DNA of 45,129 nucleotides from Gammaproteobacteria bacterium (GTDB lineage: Bacteria > Pseudomonadota > Gammaproteobacteria > UBA9214): the NCBI GenBank assembly GCA_029860045.1, contig JAOUBY010000001.1:65026-110154 (forward strand). The letters run 5' to 3'. Both the position numbers and the translations under genes were made by a program. Of this stretch, positions 29,260 through 39,171 are shown in pieces (positions within the stretch are counted from its first letter, which is position 1; the number at the start of each line of letters is the position of its first letter). Below the pieces are notes generated by a model. The model had not been told where the DNA came from. It saw only the letters and a list, made by a program, of their open reading frames with translations, and ran no database searches.

Positions 29260-30125
29260 TGGCTTCCAGAATCGTACTATCAGTGTTCGCGCTCCTGCTG
29301 CTGGTCGGCTTGAGCTCGATTTTCGTGGTCGATGAACGCCAGGTGGCGATCAAGTTCAGGCTGGGTGAAATCGTGGACTCCGAATACGCGCCGGGCCTGC
29401 ACTTCAAGGCACCCTGGCCGATCAATAACGTTCGCAAGTTCGACAGGCGCGTGCTGACCCTGGATACCCGGCCGGAGCGTTTCCTGACCAGCGAGAAGAA
29501 GAACGTGTCGGTCAACTTCTTCGTCAAGTGGCGCATTGCGGACCCGGCTACCTATTACACCTCGTTCATGGGTGACGAGCGCCAGGCCAGCCTGCGCCTG
29601 CTGCAGATCATCAAGAACGGACTGCAGCTGGAATTCGACAAGCGCACCATCTCCCAGGTGGTGACCGGTCAGCGTGTAGAGATGATGGAGAGTCTCACGC
29701 GGGGCGGTAACGAGGAGGTGGGACAGTTCGGTATCGAGATTGTCGATGTGCGTATCAAGCAGATCGAGTTGCCGGAAGACGTGCGTAACTCGGTGTTTCA
29801 GCGCATGCGTGCCGAACGTGAACGTATCGCCAAGGAACACCGTGCCCAGGGCGAGGAGGCCGCCAAGGGCATACGCGCCATCGCCGAGCGTCAGCGTACG
29901 GTCATCCTGGCCGAGGCGCAGCGTGATTCGGAAATGGCCCGTGGTGAGGGCGATGCCCGTGCCACGGAAATCTATGCGCAGGCCTATGGCAAGAACGAGG
30001 AATTCTACGAGTTCTACCGCAGTATGAATGCCTATCGTACAGCCCTGTCGAGCAAGCAGGACGTGCTGGTGCTGGAACCGGATTCCGAATTCTTCAAGTA
30101 TTTTGGCAGCGGCACCGGCAGGTAA
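29259..30125 (+). CDS. hflC: HflC, membrane protease modulator subunit
   Basis: Second subunit of the HflKC complex. The 288-residue protein begins with an N-terminal transmembrane helix (IVLSVFALLLLVGLSSIFVV), has the SPFH domain (DERQVAIKFRLGEIVDSEYAPG), and continues with a long charged helix containing AEAQRDSEMARGEGDARATE, typical of SPFH proteins. Length is somewhat below E. coli HflC (334), as in many relatives. An intrinsic terminator follows at 30160-30182, before the DUF2065 gene. Confidence 0.96.
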   Translation: MASRIVLSVFALLLLVGLSSIFVVDERQVAIKFRLGEIVDSEYAPGLHFKAPWPINNVRKFDRRVLTLDTRPERFLTSEKKNVSVNFFVKWRIADPATYYTSFMGDERQASLRLLQIIKNGLQLEFDKRTISQVVTGQRVEMMESLTRGGNEEVGQFGIEIVDVRIKQIELPEDVRNSVFQRMRAERERIAKEHRAQGEEAAKGIRAIAERQRTVILAEAQRDSEMARGEGDARATEIYAQAYGKNEEFYEFYRSMNAYRTALSSKQDVLVLEPDSEFFKYFGSGTGR

Positions 30126-30159
30126 GCCGCGGCTGGTTGGCTGATTGATGACAATATGA

Positions 30160-30182
30160 CCCGGGCCTGCGCCCGGGATTTT
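30160..30182 (+). terminator. Intrinsic terminator after hflC
   Basis: A 7-base-pair stem, CCCGGGC and GCCCGGG, with a four-base CTGC loop is followed by ATTTT. It lies 34 bases after the hflC stop. The T run is short, so partial read-through into the next gene is possible. Confidence 0.7.
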
Positions 30183-30186
30183 CCGA

Positions 30187-30384
30187 GTGAGTGCCGTGAA
30201 CTGGAGTGATTTGCTGGCTGCACTGGCATTGGTGCTGGTGATCGAGGGGGTGCTTCCCTTTGCCAACCCGCAATCGCTGCGGCGCATGCTCGCGACGGTC
30301 GAACAACTGGATGACAGAACGCTGCGCCTGGTCGGCCTCGTCAGCATGATTTGCGGGGTTATCATGCTCTACCTCGTGCGTTAG
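30187..30384 (+). CDS. DUF2065 (YjeT-like) small membrane protein
   Basis: Small inner-membrane protein conserved between hflC and hisZ or purA, of unknown function. The 65 residues hold two hydrophobic segments, at about 8-26 (LLAALALVLVIEGVLPFA) and 46-64 (LVGLVSMICGVIMLYLV), separated by the family's basic loop NPQSLRRMLATVEQL. Start is GTG at 30187 or the in-frame GTG at 30196. It lies 5 bases past the end of the hflC terminator, so its expression may depend on read-through. Confidence 0.85.
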   Translation: MSAVNWSDLLAALALVLVIEGVLPFANPQSLRRMLATVEQLDDRTLRLVGLVSMICGVIMLYLVR

Positions 30385-30406
30385 TACTGACCTGACAGGA
30401 ACCGAT

Positions 30407-31591
30407 ATGAGCAGTACAGACAAGTGGCTGTTACCGGAAGGTATCGAGGAAGTGCTGCCACCCGAGGCGTGGCGGCTAGAGTGCGCGCGCCGCGAATTGC
30501 TGGACCTGTTCTCCCGCTGGGGCTATGCGCTGATCATGCCGCCGTTCATCGAGTACCTCGAGTCGCTGCTGACCGGTACCGGCAATGACCTTGATCTGCA
30601 GACCTTCAAGGTGACTGACCAGCTGAGCGGTCGCATGATGGGCCTGCGTGCCGACCTGACCCCGCAGGCCGCGCGCATCGACGCGCATCCCTTGCGCCGT
30701 GACGAGCCATCACGCCTGTGTTACATGGGTACCGTGCTGCACACGCGCAGCGACGGTTTCGGCGGGTCACGCAGTCCCTTGCAGGTGGGTGCCGAGCTGT
30801 TTGGGCATGCCGGCATCGAGAGCGACGTAGAGATTCTGTCGCTGGTACTGGAAGCACTGGCCCTGATGGACATCCGCGAGGTGCACGTCAATCTCGGCCA
30901 TGTCGGGATCTTTCGCGGCCTGGCGCGTGATGCCGGCCTGTCGGTAACCCAGGAGAATGACCTGTTTGACGCGCTGCAGCGCAAGGCCGTCAGCGATATC
31001 GACGACATGCTGGATGCGACCGTCAGCGATGCAGGGCAGCGCCGCCGGCTGGCCGCACTGGCGGGACTGAACGGCGGGCCGGAGGTACTTGATGCGGCGC
31101 GCGAGGTGCTCGATGGTGCCGGCGCCGAGGTGATGCGGGCGCTGGATAACCTGTGTGCGATTGCCGGGCAGTTGCAGCAGCGGACCGGCGATGCGCAACT
31201 GGACTTCGACCTTGCCGAACTGCGTGGTTACCGTTACCAGACCGGGATGGTGTTCGCGGTGTTCGTGCCGGGCAGTGGCAAGGAAATTGCCCGCGGCGGG
31301 CGCTATGATGCCGTCGGTGAGGTATTCGGCCGCGCACGGCCGGCAACCGGTTTCAGTACCGATCTCAGGATCCTCATGGACCTGAGTGAACGTGATTTCG
31401 GCAGCCGGGCAGGCGCCGTGTTTGCCCCGGCCGAGGATGACCCGACATTGCAGCCAGCGGTTGCACAATTGCGCAGCCAGGGCGAGTGCGTGATCTGTGC
31501 CTTGCCAGGCCAGCAAGGTACTGCCGCCGATATGGGCTGTGATAGCGTACTGGTGAAAGAATCTGGCCGGTGGGTCGTGAAGCCGGTCTAA
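30407..31591 (+). CDS. hisZ: ATP phosphoribosyltransferase regulatory subunit
   Basis: HisZ is a catalytically inactive relative of histidyl-tRNA synthetase that binds the short form of HisG and confers histidine feedback inhibition. The 394-residue protein has the class II synthetase-like core (LLPEGIEEVLPPEAWRLE, PFIEYLESLLTG, RADLTPQAARIDA, GGRYDAVGEVFG) but no full anticodon-binding domain. Its presence implies a short-form HisG elsewhere. The ATG at 30407 has CAGGA upstream. It lies between the DUF2065 gene and purA, as in Pseudomonas; a REP doublet separates it from purA. Confidence 0.94.
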   Translation: MSSTDKWLLPEGIEEVLPPEAWRLECARRELLDLFSRWGYALIMPPFIEYLESLLTGTGNDLDLQTFKVTDQLSGRMMGLRADLTPQAARIDAHPLRRDEPSRLCYMGTVLHTRSDGFGGSRSPLQVGAELFGHAGIESDVEILSLVLEALALMDIREVHVNLGHVGIFRGLARDAGLSVTQENDLFDALQRKAVSDIDDMLDATVSDAGQRRRLAALAGLNGGPEVLDAAREVLDGAGAEVMRALDNLCAIAGQLQQRTGDAQLDFDLAELRGYRYQTGMVFAVFVPGSGKEIARGGRYDAVGEVFGRARPATGFSTDLRILMDLSERDFGSRAGAVFAPAEDDPTLQPAVAQLRSQGECVICALPGQQGTAADMGCDSVLVKESGRWVVKPV

Positions 31592-31597
31592 CATTAC

Positions 31598-31668
31598 TGT
31601 AGGAGCGCCTTGCAGGCGCGATTTGCACTTGTGCCAAACAACAATCGCGCCTGCAAGGCGCTCCTGCA
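31598..31668. repeat. REP-like inverted doublet between hisZ and purA
   Basis: Two copies of the same 25-base unit seen after mutL lie head-to-head at 31598-31622 (+) and 31644-31668 (-), separated by 21 bases. Both have the GCGCCT-TGC-AGGCGC hairpin and are reverse complements of one another, so a large cruciform or RNA hairpin is possible. It starts 7 bases after the hisZ stop and 32 bases separate it from purA, and it may act as a terminator or RNA 3' shield. Confidence 0.88.
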
Positions 31669-31681
31669 TCTGGATAATTGA

Positions 31682-32992
<1,311 letters not shown>

Positions 32993-33013
32993 GCGGCCTT
33001 CCGGGTATAACGT

Positions 33014-35545
33014 TCAGTCTGTCGCCGGCAGCGCACTGACGGGCAGGTTTCCCAGTGGCTTCAGCCAGGCTATCAACAACGGCAGCAGGGTCAGGTTGGC
33101 CAGCAGTGCCATCAGCATGGCAAACCCGGTCAGCAGACCGAAGTAGATAGTCGGGATGAAGCTGGAAAATGCCAGGATGGCGAAACCCAGGGTGACCGTG
33201 ACGGTGGTGTAGTACATTGCGCGGCCGATGCTGTTGTGGCTGCGCCGTACCGCAGCCCAGTAGTCACCGTCCCGTTGGTACTCAATCAGGTAGCGGTGCA
33301 CGTAGTGAATTGCATCGTCCACACCGATACCGATGACGATGGCCGCGATAGTGATGGTCATGATGTCCAGTGGTATGTTCAGCCAGCCCATCAGGCCCAG
33401 CACCGTACCTGCCGCAATCAGGTTCGGCACAACGGCGATCGTTGCCAGACGCAGGTTGCGGAACAGCAATACGAACATCAGCAGGATAGCCAGAAAGACC
33501 ACGCTCAGCGTCATGATCTGTGAGCGGAACAGGCTTTGCAGCATGTTGTTGTAGAGCACCAGCATGCCGGTGATCTCGACCTGCTCATCGTCAAGGCCGA
33601 ACTCACCGGTCAGCTGTTCGCGCACCTTGTTGATCAGTTCCGCGCGGCGCAGGGTCGGGTCTGACTCGAACACGCGAATACTGAAACGTAACTGGTTGCC
33701 ATCATCACGCATGTAGGGCGCGAACAGGCTCTGCTTTATGCTATCCGGCAGGCGTTTGTAGAGCACCGCAAGGAAGAAGTCATCGATCGGTTTGCCTTTT
33801 TCCAGCGACTGCAGCATGCGCATGGCCGTAGTGATCGACAGTACCTTGCCGGTTTCCGGCAGGCCATCCAGGTAGTCGTGGATGGCGTCGACCCGCTCCA
33901 TTCGGTAAGCATTGAACCAGTAACTGCTGCCGGTGATGCCGGCGCTCTCGTCATCGAATTCCATGTCTTCAAAGAACGGGTCTTCTGCAAACAGTTCTTC
34001 ATCAACCCCCGGTTCCTCTGTCTCGAAAAATTCCCGCGGTGCATCGATCACCACGTCCATCGGCGTGGTGCCACCCAGTTCGCGGTCGATGAGTTCCATG
34101 CCGCGGTAGATTTCCGTGGACGTTTTGAAATAATCGATGAAGCGGTTCTCGACGCTGAGTATATTGATGCCGGCAATGCCCAGCGCCACGATTATCACGA
34201 ACGACACTGTGGTCAGGATGCGGTAGTGCTGCACCAGCGACGCAAGAAAACCGGTAATCCTGGCGGTGACATCACGAATGGCGGCGGCTTCTCCCGCTCG
34301 CATGAACATCAGCGTTGCGGGAAACAGGGTGAATGACAGCAGCAGCGACACGGCTGTACCAACGGCCATCATCCAGCCGAAATCGATGACCGGCCGGATG
34401 TCACTGAACAGCAGCGAGCCAAACGCGACGATGGTGGTGACGGTGGTGTAGAAGCACGGCAGTGCCTTTGAGTGCAGGGTATCGCGTAGCAGTGTGTATT
34501 GATCCGCAGCGGGACTGGCGGCATGCAGTTCGCGGTAACGCACGATCAGGTGAATGTTGATCGACAGGCTGATGATCAGCATCAGGGAAATGAAATTCGA
34601 GGACACGACGGTGACCGGCCACTCCACCAGCCCTAGGAAACCGATCATCACCAGCCCGGCGGCGAGCGAGGTGATGATGGGCAGCAGGATCCAGCGTAAC
34701 TTTCTGAATGCCAGCGCGAGTATCCCGACCATGAAGGCCAGCACGCCAATCCCGAAGCTGGCCAGGTCGTGACGAATATAGTCCATCGAGTCGGCGACGA
34801 TCATCGGTACACCACCAAGGAACAGGCGGGCATACTGTCGATGCTCATCCATGATGGTACGCACGCTGTCGATATCACTGGCCTGCTGTTTGAGGTAGAT
34901 CTCGTTGTAAGTCTTGAATTCAGATGTCACCTGCGCCAGTTCGCTATGTTCGGCCGCTGTCAGGGTGTTTTCCCTGCTCCTGTCGCGTAACAGTTCGCGC
35001 CGTTCCAGCAGGTCGAAGTAGGTGGCGTCGCGACGGAAATTGACCTGCAGCGCGGTGGTGCGGCCGTCCGGGCTGATCAGCAGGTTACGGTACAGTGGGC
35101 TTTGTGCGAATTCCCGCCGGGCGAGATTGATATCCGTGCCTGGACTCTCCAGGGTTGGTGTGTACTGGCTCAGTTGCCTGAGCGTGATCGGCGGGCTTTC
35201 GATCAGCGGGACATCCAGCAGGCTAACGACGGATTCGATGCGCTCCAGCCCGGCCAGTCTGTCGCGCAACGTGCGCAGGTCGGTCAGCACGGCAGGGCTG
35301 AACATGTCACCGGAGGGCGAATAGGTAATGACCAGGAAATCATCCGAACCGTATTGTTCGCGGGCTACGCGGTAGGTGCGCAGTGACTGATCATTTTCCA
35401 GTATCAGTGAGTCTGCGGAGGCATCCAGCCGGAAGAACTGTGCGTGATAGCCAAAGAAGCCGAGCAGCAGGGCCACGAAGAGCAGGGTGAGCGCGGGATG
35501 TTTCAGTATCAGCCGGTCATAGTAATCGGGCAGTGTAAAAGACAT
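33014..35545 (-). CDS. RND/MMPL-family exporter, substrate unknown
   Basis: Large inner-membrane transporter of the RND superfamily (MMPL/patched-like, not the tripartite AcrB type). The 843 residues form two repeats, each with one transmembrane helix, a periplasmic domain and five more helices: TM1 at about 17-37, TM2-6 between about 270 and 430, TM7 near 460 and TM8-12 near the C terminus. TM10 has IVIGIGVDDAIHYVHRY with the acidic pair of the usual proton relay; the equivalent TM4 reads SLSINIHLIVRY without it. The second periplasmic domain has a very acidic insertion (EFFETEEPGVDEELFAEDP onward). It interrupts the usual purA-tRNA-Leu-rnr order. No partner gene or substrate clue is adjacent. 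Confidence 0.88.
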   Translation of the reverse strand: MSFTLPDYYDRLILKHPALTLLFVALLLGFFGYHAQFFRLDASADSLILENDQSLRTYRVAREQYGSDDFLVITYSPSGDMFSPAVLTDLRTLRDRLAGLERIESVVSLLDVPLIESPPITLRQLSQYTPTLESPGTDINLARREFAQSPLYRNLLISPDGRTTALQVNFRRDATYFDLLERRELLRDRSRENTLTAAEHSELAQVTSEFKTYNEIYLKQQASDIDSVRTIMDEHRQYARLFLGGVPMIVADSMDYIRHDLASFGIGVLAFMVGILALAFRKLRWILLPIITSLAAGLVMIGFLGLVEWPVTVVSSNFISLMLIISLSINIHLIVRYRELHAASPAADQYTLLRDTLHSKALPCFYTTVTTIVAFGSLLFSDIRPVIDFGWMMAVGTAVSLLLSFTLFPATLMFMRAGEAAAIRDVTARITGFLASLVQHYRILTTVSFVIIVALGIAGINILSVENRFIDYFKTSTEIYRGMELIDRELGGTTPMDVVIDAPREFFETEEPGVDEELFAEDPFFEDMEFDDESAGITGSSYWFNAYRMERVDAIHDYLDGLPETGKVLSITTAMRMLQSLEKGKPIDDFFLAVLYKRLPDSIKQSLFAPYMRDDGNQLRFSIRVFESDPTLRRAELINKVREQLTGEFGLDDEQVEITGMLVLYNNMLQSLFRSQIMTLSVVFLAILLMFVLLFRNLRLATIAVVPNLIAAGTVLGLMGWLNIPLDIMTITIAAIVIGIGVDDAIHYVHRYLIEYQRDGDYWAAVRRSHNSIGRAMYYTTVTVTLGFAILAFSSFIPTIYFGLLTGFAMLMALLANLTLLPLLIAWLKPLGNLPVSALPATD

Positions 35546-35721
35546 CCGTGTGCGGGCCTGTTGTTATAGGAAAGATCTGTTCAGATACTGTAGTGCCGCA
35601 TTATACGGTTTTTGGAAGGAGGGAAAGAATCTGAATTATATGGGGGCTGCATCATGGCCGCCGCCGCGTTGCGGTAATGAACGCCTGCGCAGTAATGATG
35701 GTAAGGATGTCGAAGAAAGAA

Positions 35722-35808
35722 TGGTGCCGAGGAGAGGACTTGAACCTCCACGGGGTTACCCCCACTAGCACCTGAAGCTAGCGTGTCTACCAATTTCACC
35801 ACCTCGGC
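35722..35808 (-). tRNA. tRNA-Leu(CAG)
   Basis: An 87-base leucine tRNA with the CCA end encoded. The acceptor stem starts GCCGAGG and pairs with CCTCGGC before ACCA. The anticodon stem CTAGC/GCTAG encloses the loop TTCAGGT with anticodon CAG, which reads CUG codons. The long variable arm of class II tRNAs (TGGGGGTAACCCC) and the TTCAAGTC T-loop are present. It is upstream of rnr and on the opposite strand, the same neighbour as in Pseudomonas. Confidence 0.97.
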
Positions 35809-35847
35809 CGTGATGCAGGGCAGCCGCAGCTGCCTGGAGAGCCGCGA

Positions 35848-35876
35848 ACTCTACCGCCTGATATTTATCTTGTCAA
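35848..35876 (-). promoter_or_regulatory. Promoter of tRNA-Leu
   Basis: On the minus strand TTGACA (35871-35876) and TAGAGT (35848-35853) have a 17-base spacer. A GC-rich discriminator (TCGCGG) follows the -10, as in stringently controlled stable-RNA promoters. A start near 35841 leaves about 33 bases of 5' leader. The element lies in the rnr upstream region. Confidence 0.8.
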
Positions 35877-35925
35877 TTTACCCGCCCGGAAGCACTATGG
35901 GCATCCTTTATAACCCGGTTCCAAC

Positions 35926-38361
35926 ATGGCCAGAAAACCCAGCAATAAAAAGCCCGCGCGCGGCAAGCAGGATCCCCACGCGCAACGCGAGGCAGATCGC
36001 TACCAGCGGCCGATAGCCAGCCGTGAGCACATCCTTGGCGTGATCGGCGAGGCGGATCGCCCGCCCGGCCGCGCGGACCTGGCCGCAATACTCGAGATTT
36101 CCTCTGACGATGGCCTGGAGGCGCTGCGCAGGCGCCTGAATGCCATGACGCGCGACGGCCAGCTGGTGCGTAACCGACGCGGTTGCTATGCGCTGGCGGA
36201 TCGTTTTGACCTGGTTGCCGGGCGAGTGATCGGGCACCCGGACGGCTTTGGCTTCCTGGCCACCGACGATGAGGGTGATGACGTATTCCTGTCGGCGCGC
36301 CAGATGCACGCGCTGTTCCACGGTGACCGGGCGCTGGTGCGCATCAGTGGCCTGGACCGGCGCGGACGTCGCGAAGGCTCGGTGGTCGAGGTACTCAAGC
36401 GCAATACCCGCCATGTCGTCGGGCGCTTCTTCAATGAGCGCGGCGTGCAGTTCGTCAGTCCTGACAGCAAGCGTCTGCCGCAGGAGATTGCGGTGCCTTC
36501 CGGCGAGGACAGTGGTGCCGAGCACGGGCAGATTGTCACGGTAGAAATCATCGAGCAGCCCGGCAAGCGTTCACCGCCGGTCGGGCGCGTGGTCGAGGTG
36601 CTGGGTGATCACATGGCGCCGGGCATGGAAATCGACATTGCCATCCGCAGTCACGAGGTGCCGCAGGCATGGCCGGACGCGGTCGAGCAGGAGATCGAGG
36701 TGTTCGGTACCGAGGTGCCGGCGCGCGCCAAGCGTGGACGGGAAGATCTGCGCAAGCTGCCGCTGGTGACCATAGACGGTGCGGATGCGCGCGATTTCGA
36801 TGACGCGGTGTATTGCGAACGTACCGCGGGTGGCTGGCGTCTGCTGGTGGCCATTGCCGATGTCTCGCACTACGTGCAACCCGACACCGCACTGGATCGT
36901 GAGGCGCTGGAGCGCGGCAACTCGGTGTACTTCCCGGAACGGGTCATTCCGATGCTGCCGGAAGTCCTGTCCAATGGGCTGTGTTCGCTGAATCCGGAAG
37001 TGGATCGTCTGTGCCTGGTCTGTGAAATCGTTTTCAAGCGTGACGGCAGCATGGTGCGCTCGCGATTCCTCGATGGCCTGATGCGTTCACACGCACGCCT
37101 GACCTACGAGGAAGCGGCCGCGATCATGGTGGACAGGGACGCGCAGACACGTGAGCGTCGAGGCAAGCTGGTTTCACACCTTGATGAGCTGTACCAGCTC
37201 TACCAGGCATTGCGCGGGGCACGCAGCAAGCGGGGTGCAATCGACTTTGAAACCACCGAGACACGTATTATCTTCGGCCAGCAGCGCAAGATCGAGCGCA
37301 TCGTGCCGCTGGTGCGCAACGATGCGCACAAGGTGATCGAGGAGTGCATGATCGCCGCCAATGTCGCTGCGGCTCGTTTATTGCACCGCCACAAAATGCC
37401 TGCGCTGTACCGGGTACATGCCCGCCCGGCAGCGGAAAAAATTACCGACCTGCAGGAATTTCTCAATGAACTGGGGCTGGGTCTGCGTGGTGGCGACAAG
37501 CCGGGCGCGCGGGATTATTCGGCGGTACTGGAGATGGCCCGTGGCCGGCCGGACGAACACCTTATCAACACTGTATTGCTGCGTTCCATGCCGCGTGCCG
37601 AGTACAGCCCGATCAATATCGGTCACTTCGGTCTGGCACACGAGTTCTATGCGCACTTTACCTCGCCGATCCGGCGCTATCCCGACCTGCTGGTGCACCG
37701 TGCCATCCGTCACCTGCTGGTCGATAAAAAACCGGACAGCTTTCGTTACGATGCCGGGGCCATGGTGGATTTCGGTGAGAGCTGCTCGGCGACCGAGCGA
37801 CGTGCCGATGATGCCACGCGCGATGCCATCGACTGGTTGAAGTGTGAATTCATGCTTGAGAGGGTTGGCGAGAGCTATGCCGGTATTATCACCAGCGTAA
37901 CTTCGTTCGGCCTGTTCGTGGAGTTGAAGGATATTTACGTGGAAGGACTGGTGCATGTGACCGCACTGGGTAATGACTACTACCACTACGACCCGACCCG
38001 GCACCGGCTCATGGGTGAGCGCAGCAACCGGATTTTTCGACTCGGTGACGAGGTCAGTGTCAAGGTGGTACGGGTCAACCTCGATGAGCGCAAGATCGAC
38101 TTCGAACTGGATGAAAAGCAGGCGTCGCAGGGCGGTAAGTCAGGCAAGTCTGCCAGGACGGGCAAATCACGCAAGTCTCGCAAGTCAGATAAATCCGGCA
38201 AGGCGAACACGTCAGACAAGCCGGGCAAGCCACGTAAATCGCGCAAGTCAGGTAAATCAGGAAAAGTGAAAAAATCTGATAAGTCGGGCAAGGCAGGCAA
38301 GCCACGCAAGGCGCGCAGTGGTTCGGGAATGCTGCGCAAGTCTCGCAAATCGTCCAGGTAA
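35926..38361 (+). CDS. rnr: Ribonuclease R
   Basis: Processive 3'-5' exoribonuclease that digests structured RNA. The 811-residue protein has an N-terminal basic segment and HTH-like domain, cold-shock domains (HPDGFGFLATDDEGDDVFLS), the RNB catalytic domain with IDGADARDFDDAV (Asp284, Asp290, Asp292 and Asp293 as metal ligands), an S1 domain (YAGIITSVTSFGLFVEL) and a C-terminal tail. The tail, about residues 732-811, is almost only Lys, Ser, Gly, Arg and Pro in short repeats (GKSRKSRKSDKSGK), more regular than the usual Lys-rich RNase R tail. The next gene, rlmB, starts 6 bases after the stop. Confidence 0.97.
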   Translation: MARKPSNKKPARGKQDPHAQREADRYQRPIASREHILGVIGEADRPPGRADLAAILEISSDDGLEALRRRLNAMTRDGQLVRNRRGCYALADRFDLVAGRVIGHPDGFGFLATDDEGDDVFLSARQMHALFHGDRALVRISGLDRRGRREGSVVEVLKRNTRHVVGRFFNERGVQFVSPDSKRLPQEIAVPSGEDSGAEHGQIVTVEIIEQPGKRSPPVGRVVEVLGDHMAPGMEIDIAIRSHEVPQAWPDAVEQEIEVFGTEVPARAKRGREDLRKLPLVTIDGADARDFDDAVYCERTAGGWRLLVAIADVSHYVQPDTALDREALERGNSVYFPERVIPMLPEVLSNGLCSLNPEVDRLCLVCEIVFKRDGSMVRSRFLDGLMRSHARLTYEEAAAIMVDRDAQTRERRGKLVSHLDELYQLYQALRGARSKRGAIDFETTETRIIFGQQRKIERIVPLVRNDAHKVIEECMIAANVAAARLLHRHKMPALYRVHARPAAEKITDLQEFLNELGLGLRGGDKPGARDYSAVLEMARGRPDEHLINTVLLRSMPRAEYSPINIGHFGLAHEFYAHFTSPIRRYPDLLVHRAIRHLLVDKKPDSFRYDAGAMVDFGESCSATERRADDATRDAIDWLKCEFMLERVGESYAGIITSVTSFGLFVELKDIYVEGLVHVTALGNDYYHYDPTRHRLMGERSNRIFRLGDEVSVKVVRVNLDERKIDFELDEKQASQGGKSGKSARTGKSRKSRKSDKSGKANTSDKPGKPRKSRKSGKSGKVKKSDKSGKAGKPRKARSGSGMLRKSRKSSR
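38119..38358 (+). repeat. Lys/Ser repeat tail of rnr
   Basis: The 3' end of rnr encodes about 80 residues made of KSGK, KSRK and KPGK units. At DNA level the codons AAG/AAA, TCA/TCC/TCT and GGC/GGT recur in three- to six-codon periods, with imperfect copies. This is the pattern expected from slippage and unequal recombination, so length may vary between strains. Confidence 0.75.
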
Positions 38362-38367
38362 TTACCG

Positions 38368-39120
38368 ATGAGTGATCCCGGCGTTGTGTATGGTCTGCAT
38401 GCCGTGACCAGCCTGCTGGCCAGCGAACCGCGCTCGGTCGAGCGTCTGCAGGTGAGTGAGACCGGCGACCGGCGCCTGGCCCGGGTAATCGAGTTGGCCC
38501 AGGCGGCCGGTATTGAAGTTCAGCAGGTGTCGCGCCGCGAACTGGACCGCTCGCTGCCGAACAGCCGGCACCAGGGCGTGGTGGCGCAGGTGCAATCCGG
38601 GCGCTGCGCGTTGTCCGAGCGGGCCCTGCCGGATTTTCTGGCTGCGCTCGAGGAACCGGCCTTCCTGCTGGTGCTGGACGGTGTGCAGGACCCGCATAAC
38701 CTGGGTGCCTGCCTGCGAACTGCCGATGCCGCCGGGGTGCATGCCGTGATCCTGCCGAAAGACCGCGCTGTTGGGATCACGCCGGTGGTACACAAGGTTG
38801 CCTGTGGTGCGGTGCAGTCGGTACCGGTGTTTACCGTAACCAACCTGGCGCGCACCCTGCGCAGCCTGCGTGAGGCGGGAATCTGGTTGTTTGGTGCCAG
38901 CGATGCTGCCGAGCAGGACCTGTATGCCTCTGATCTAAAAGGCCCGGTGGCGTTGGTGCTGGGCGGCGAGGGCGGTGGTCTGCGGCGCCTGACGCGTGAT
39001 CTGTGCGATCACATGGTGTCCATTCCGATGACCGGGACGGTAGAGAGTCTGAACGTCTCGGTGGCCGCCGGTGTGCTGTTGTTCGAGGCACTGCGCCAGC
39101 GCCGGCAGTTGCAATCATGA
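38368..39120 (+). CDS. rlmB: 23S rRNA G2251 ribose 2'-O-methyltransferase
   Basis: SpoU/TrmH-family (SPOUT) methyltransferase acting on Gm2251 of 23S rRNA. The 250-residue protein has the substrate-binding N-terminal domain (VVYGLHAVTSLLASEPRSVERLQ in outline), motif 1 NLGACLRTADAAGVHAVI, motif 2 LVLGGEGGGLR and motif 3 IPMTGTVESLNVSVAAGVLLFE. The rnr-rlmB pair is conserved and nearly touching here. Its last codons hold the -35 box of the likely rpsF promoter. Confidence 0.95.
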   Translation: MSDPGVVYGLHAVTSLLASEPRSVERLQVSETGDRRLARVIELAQAAGIEVQQVSRRELDRSLPNSRHQGVVAQVQSGRCALSERALPDFLAALEEPAFLLVLDGVQDPHNLGACLRTADAAGVHAVILPKDRAVGITPVVHKVACGAVQSVPVFTVTNLARTLRSLREAGIWLFGASDAAEQDLYASDLKGPVALVLGGEGGGLRRLTRDLCDHMVSIPMTGTVESLNVSVAAGVLLFEALRQRRQLQS

Positions 39121-39137
39121 GCCCCCTGGCGTAGTAT
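39109..39137 (+). promoter_or_regulatory. Candidate promoter of the rpsF operon
   Basis: TTGCAA (39109-39114), inside the end of rlmB, and TAGTAT (39132-39137) are separated by 17 bases. The -10 differs from consensus at one position. The predicted leader of about 73 bases contains the hairpin at 39172-39193. Confidence 0.6.
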
Positions 39138-39171
39138 CCGCCGCCTCTAACAATTTGATATTTAACTCCTT

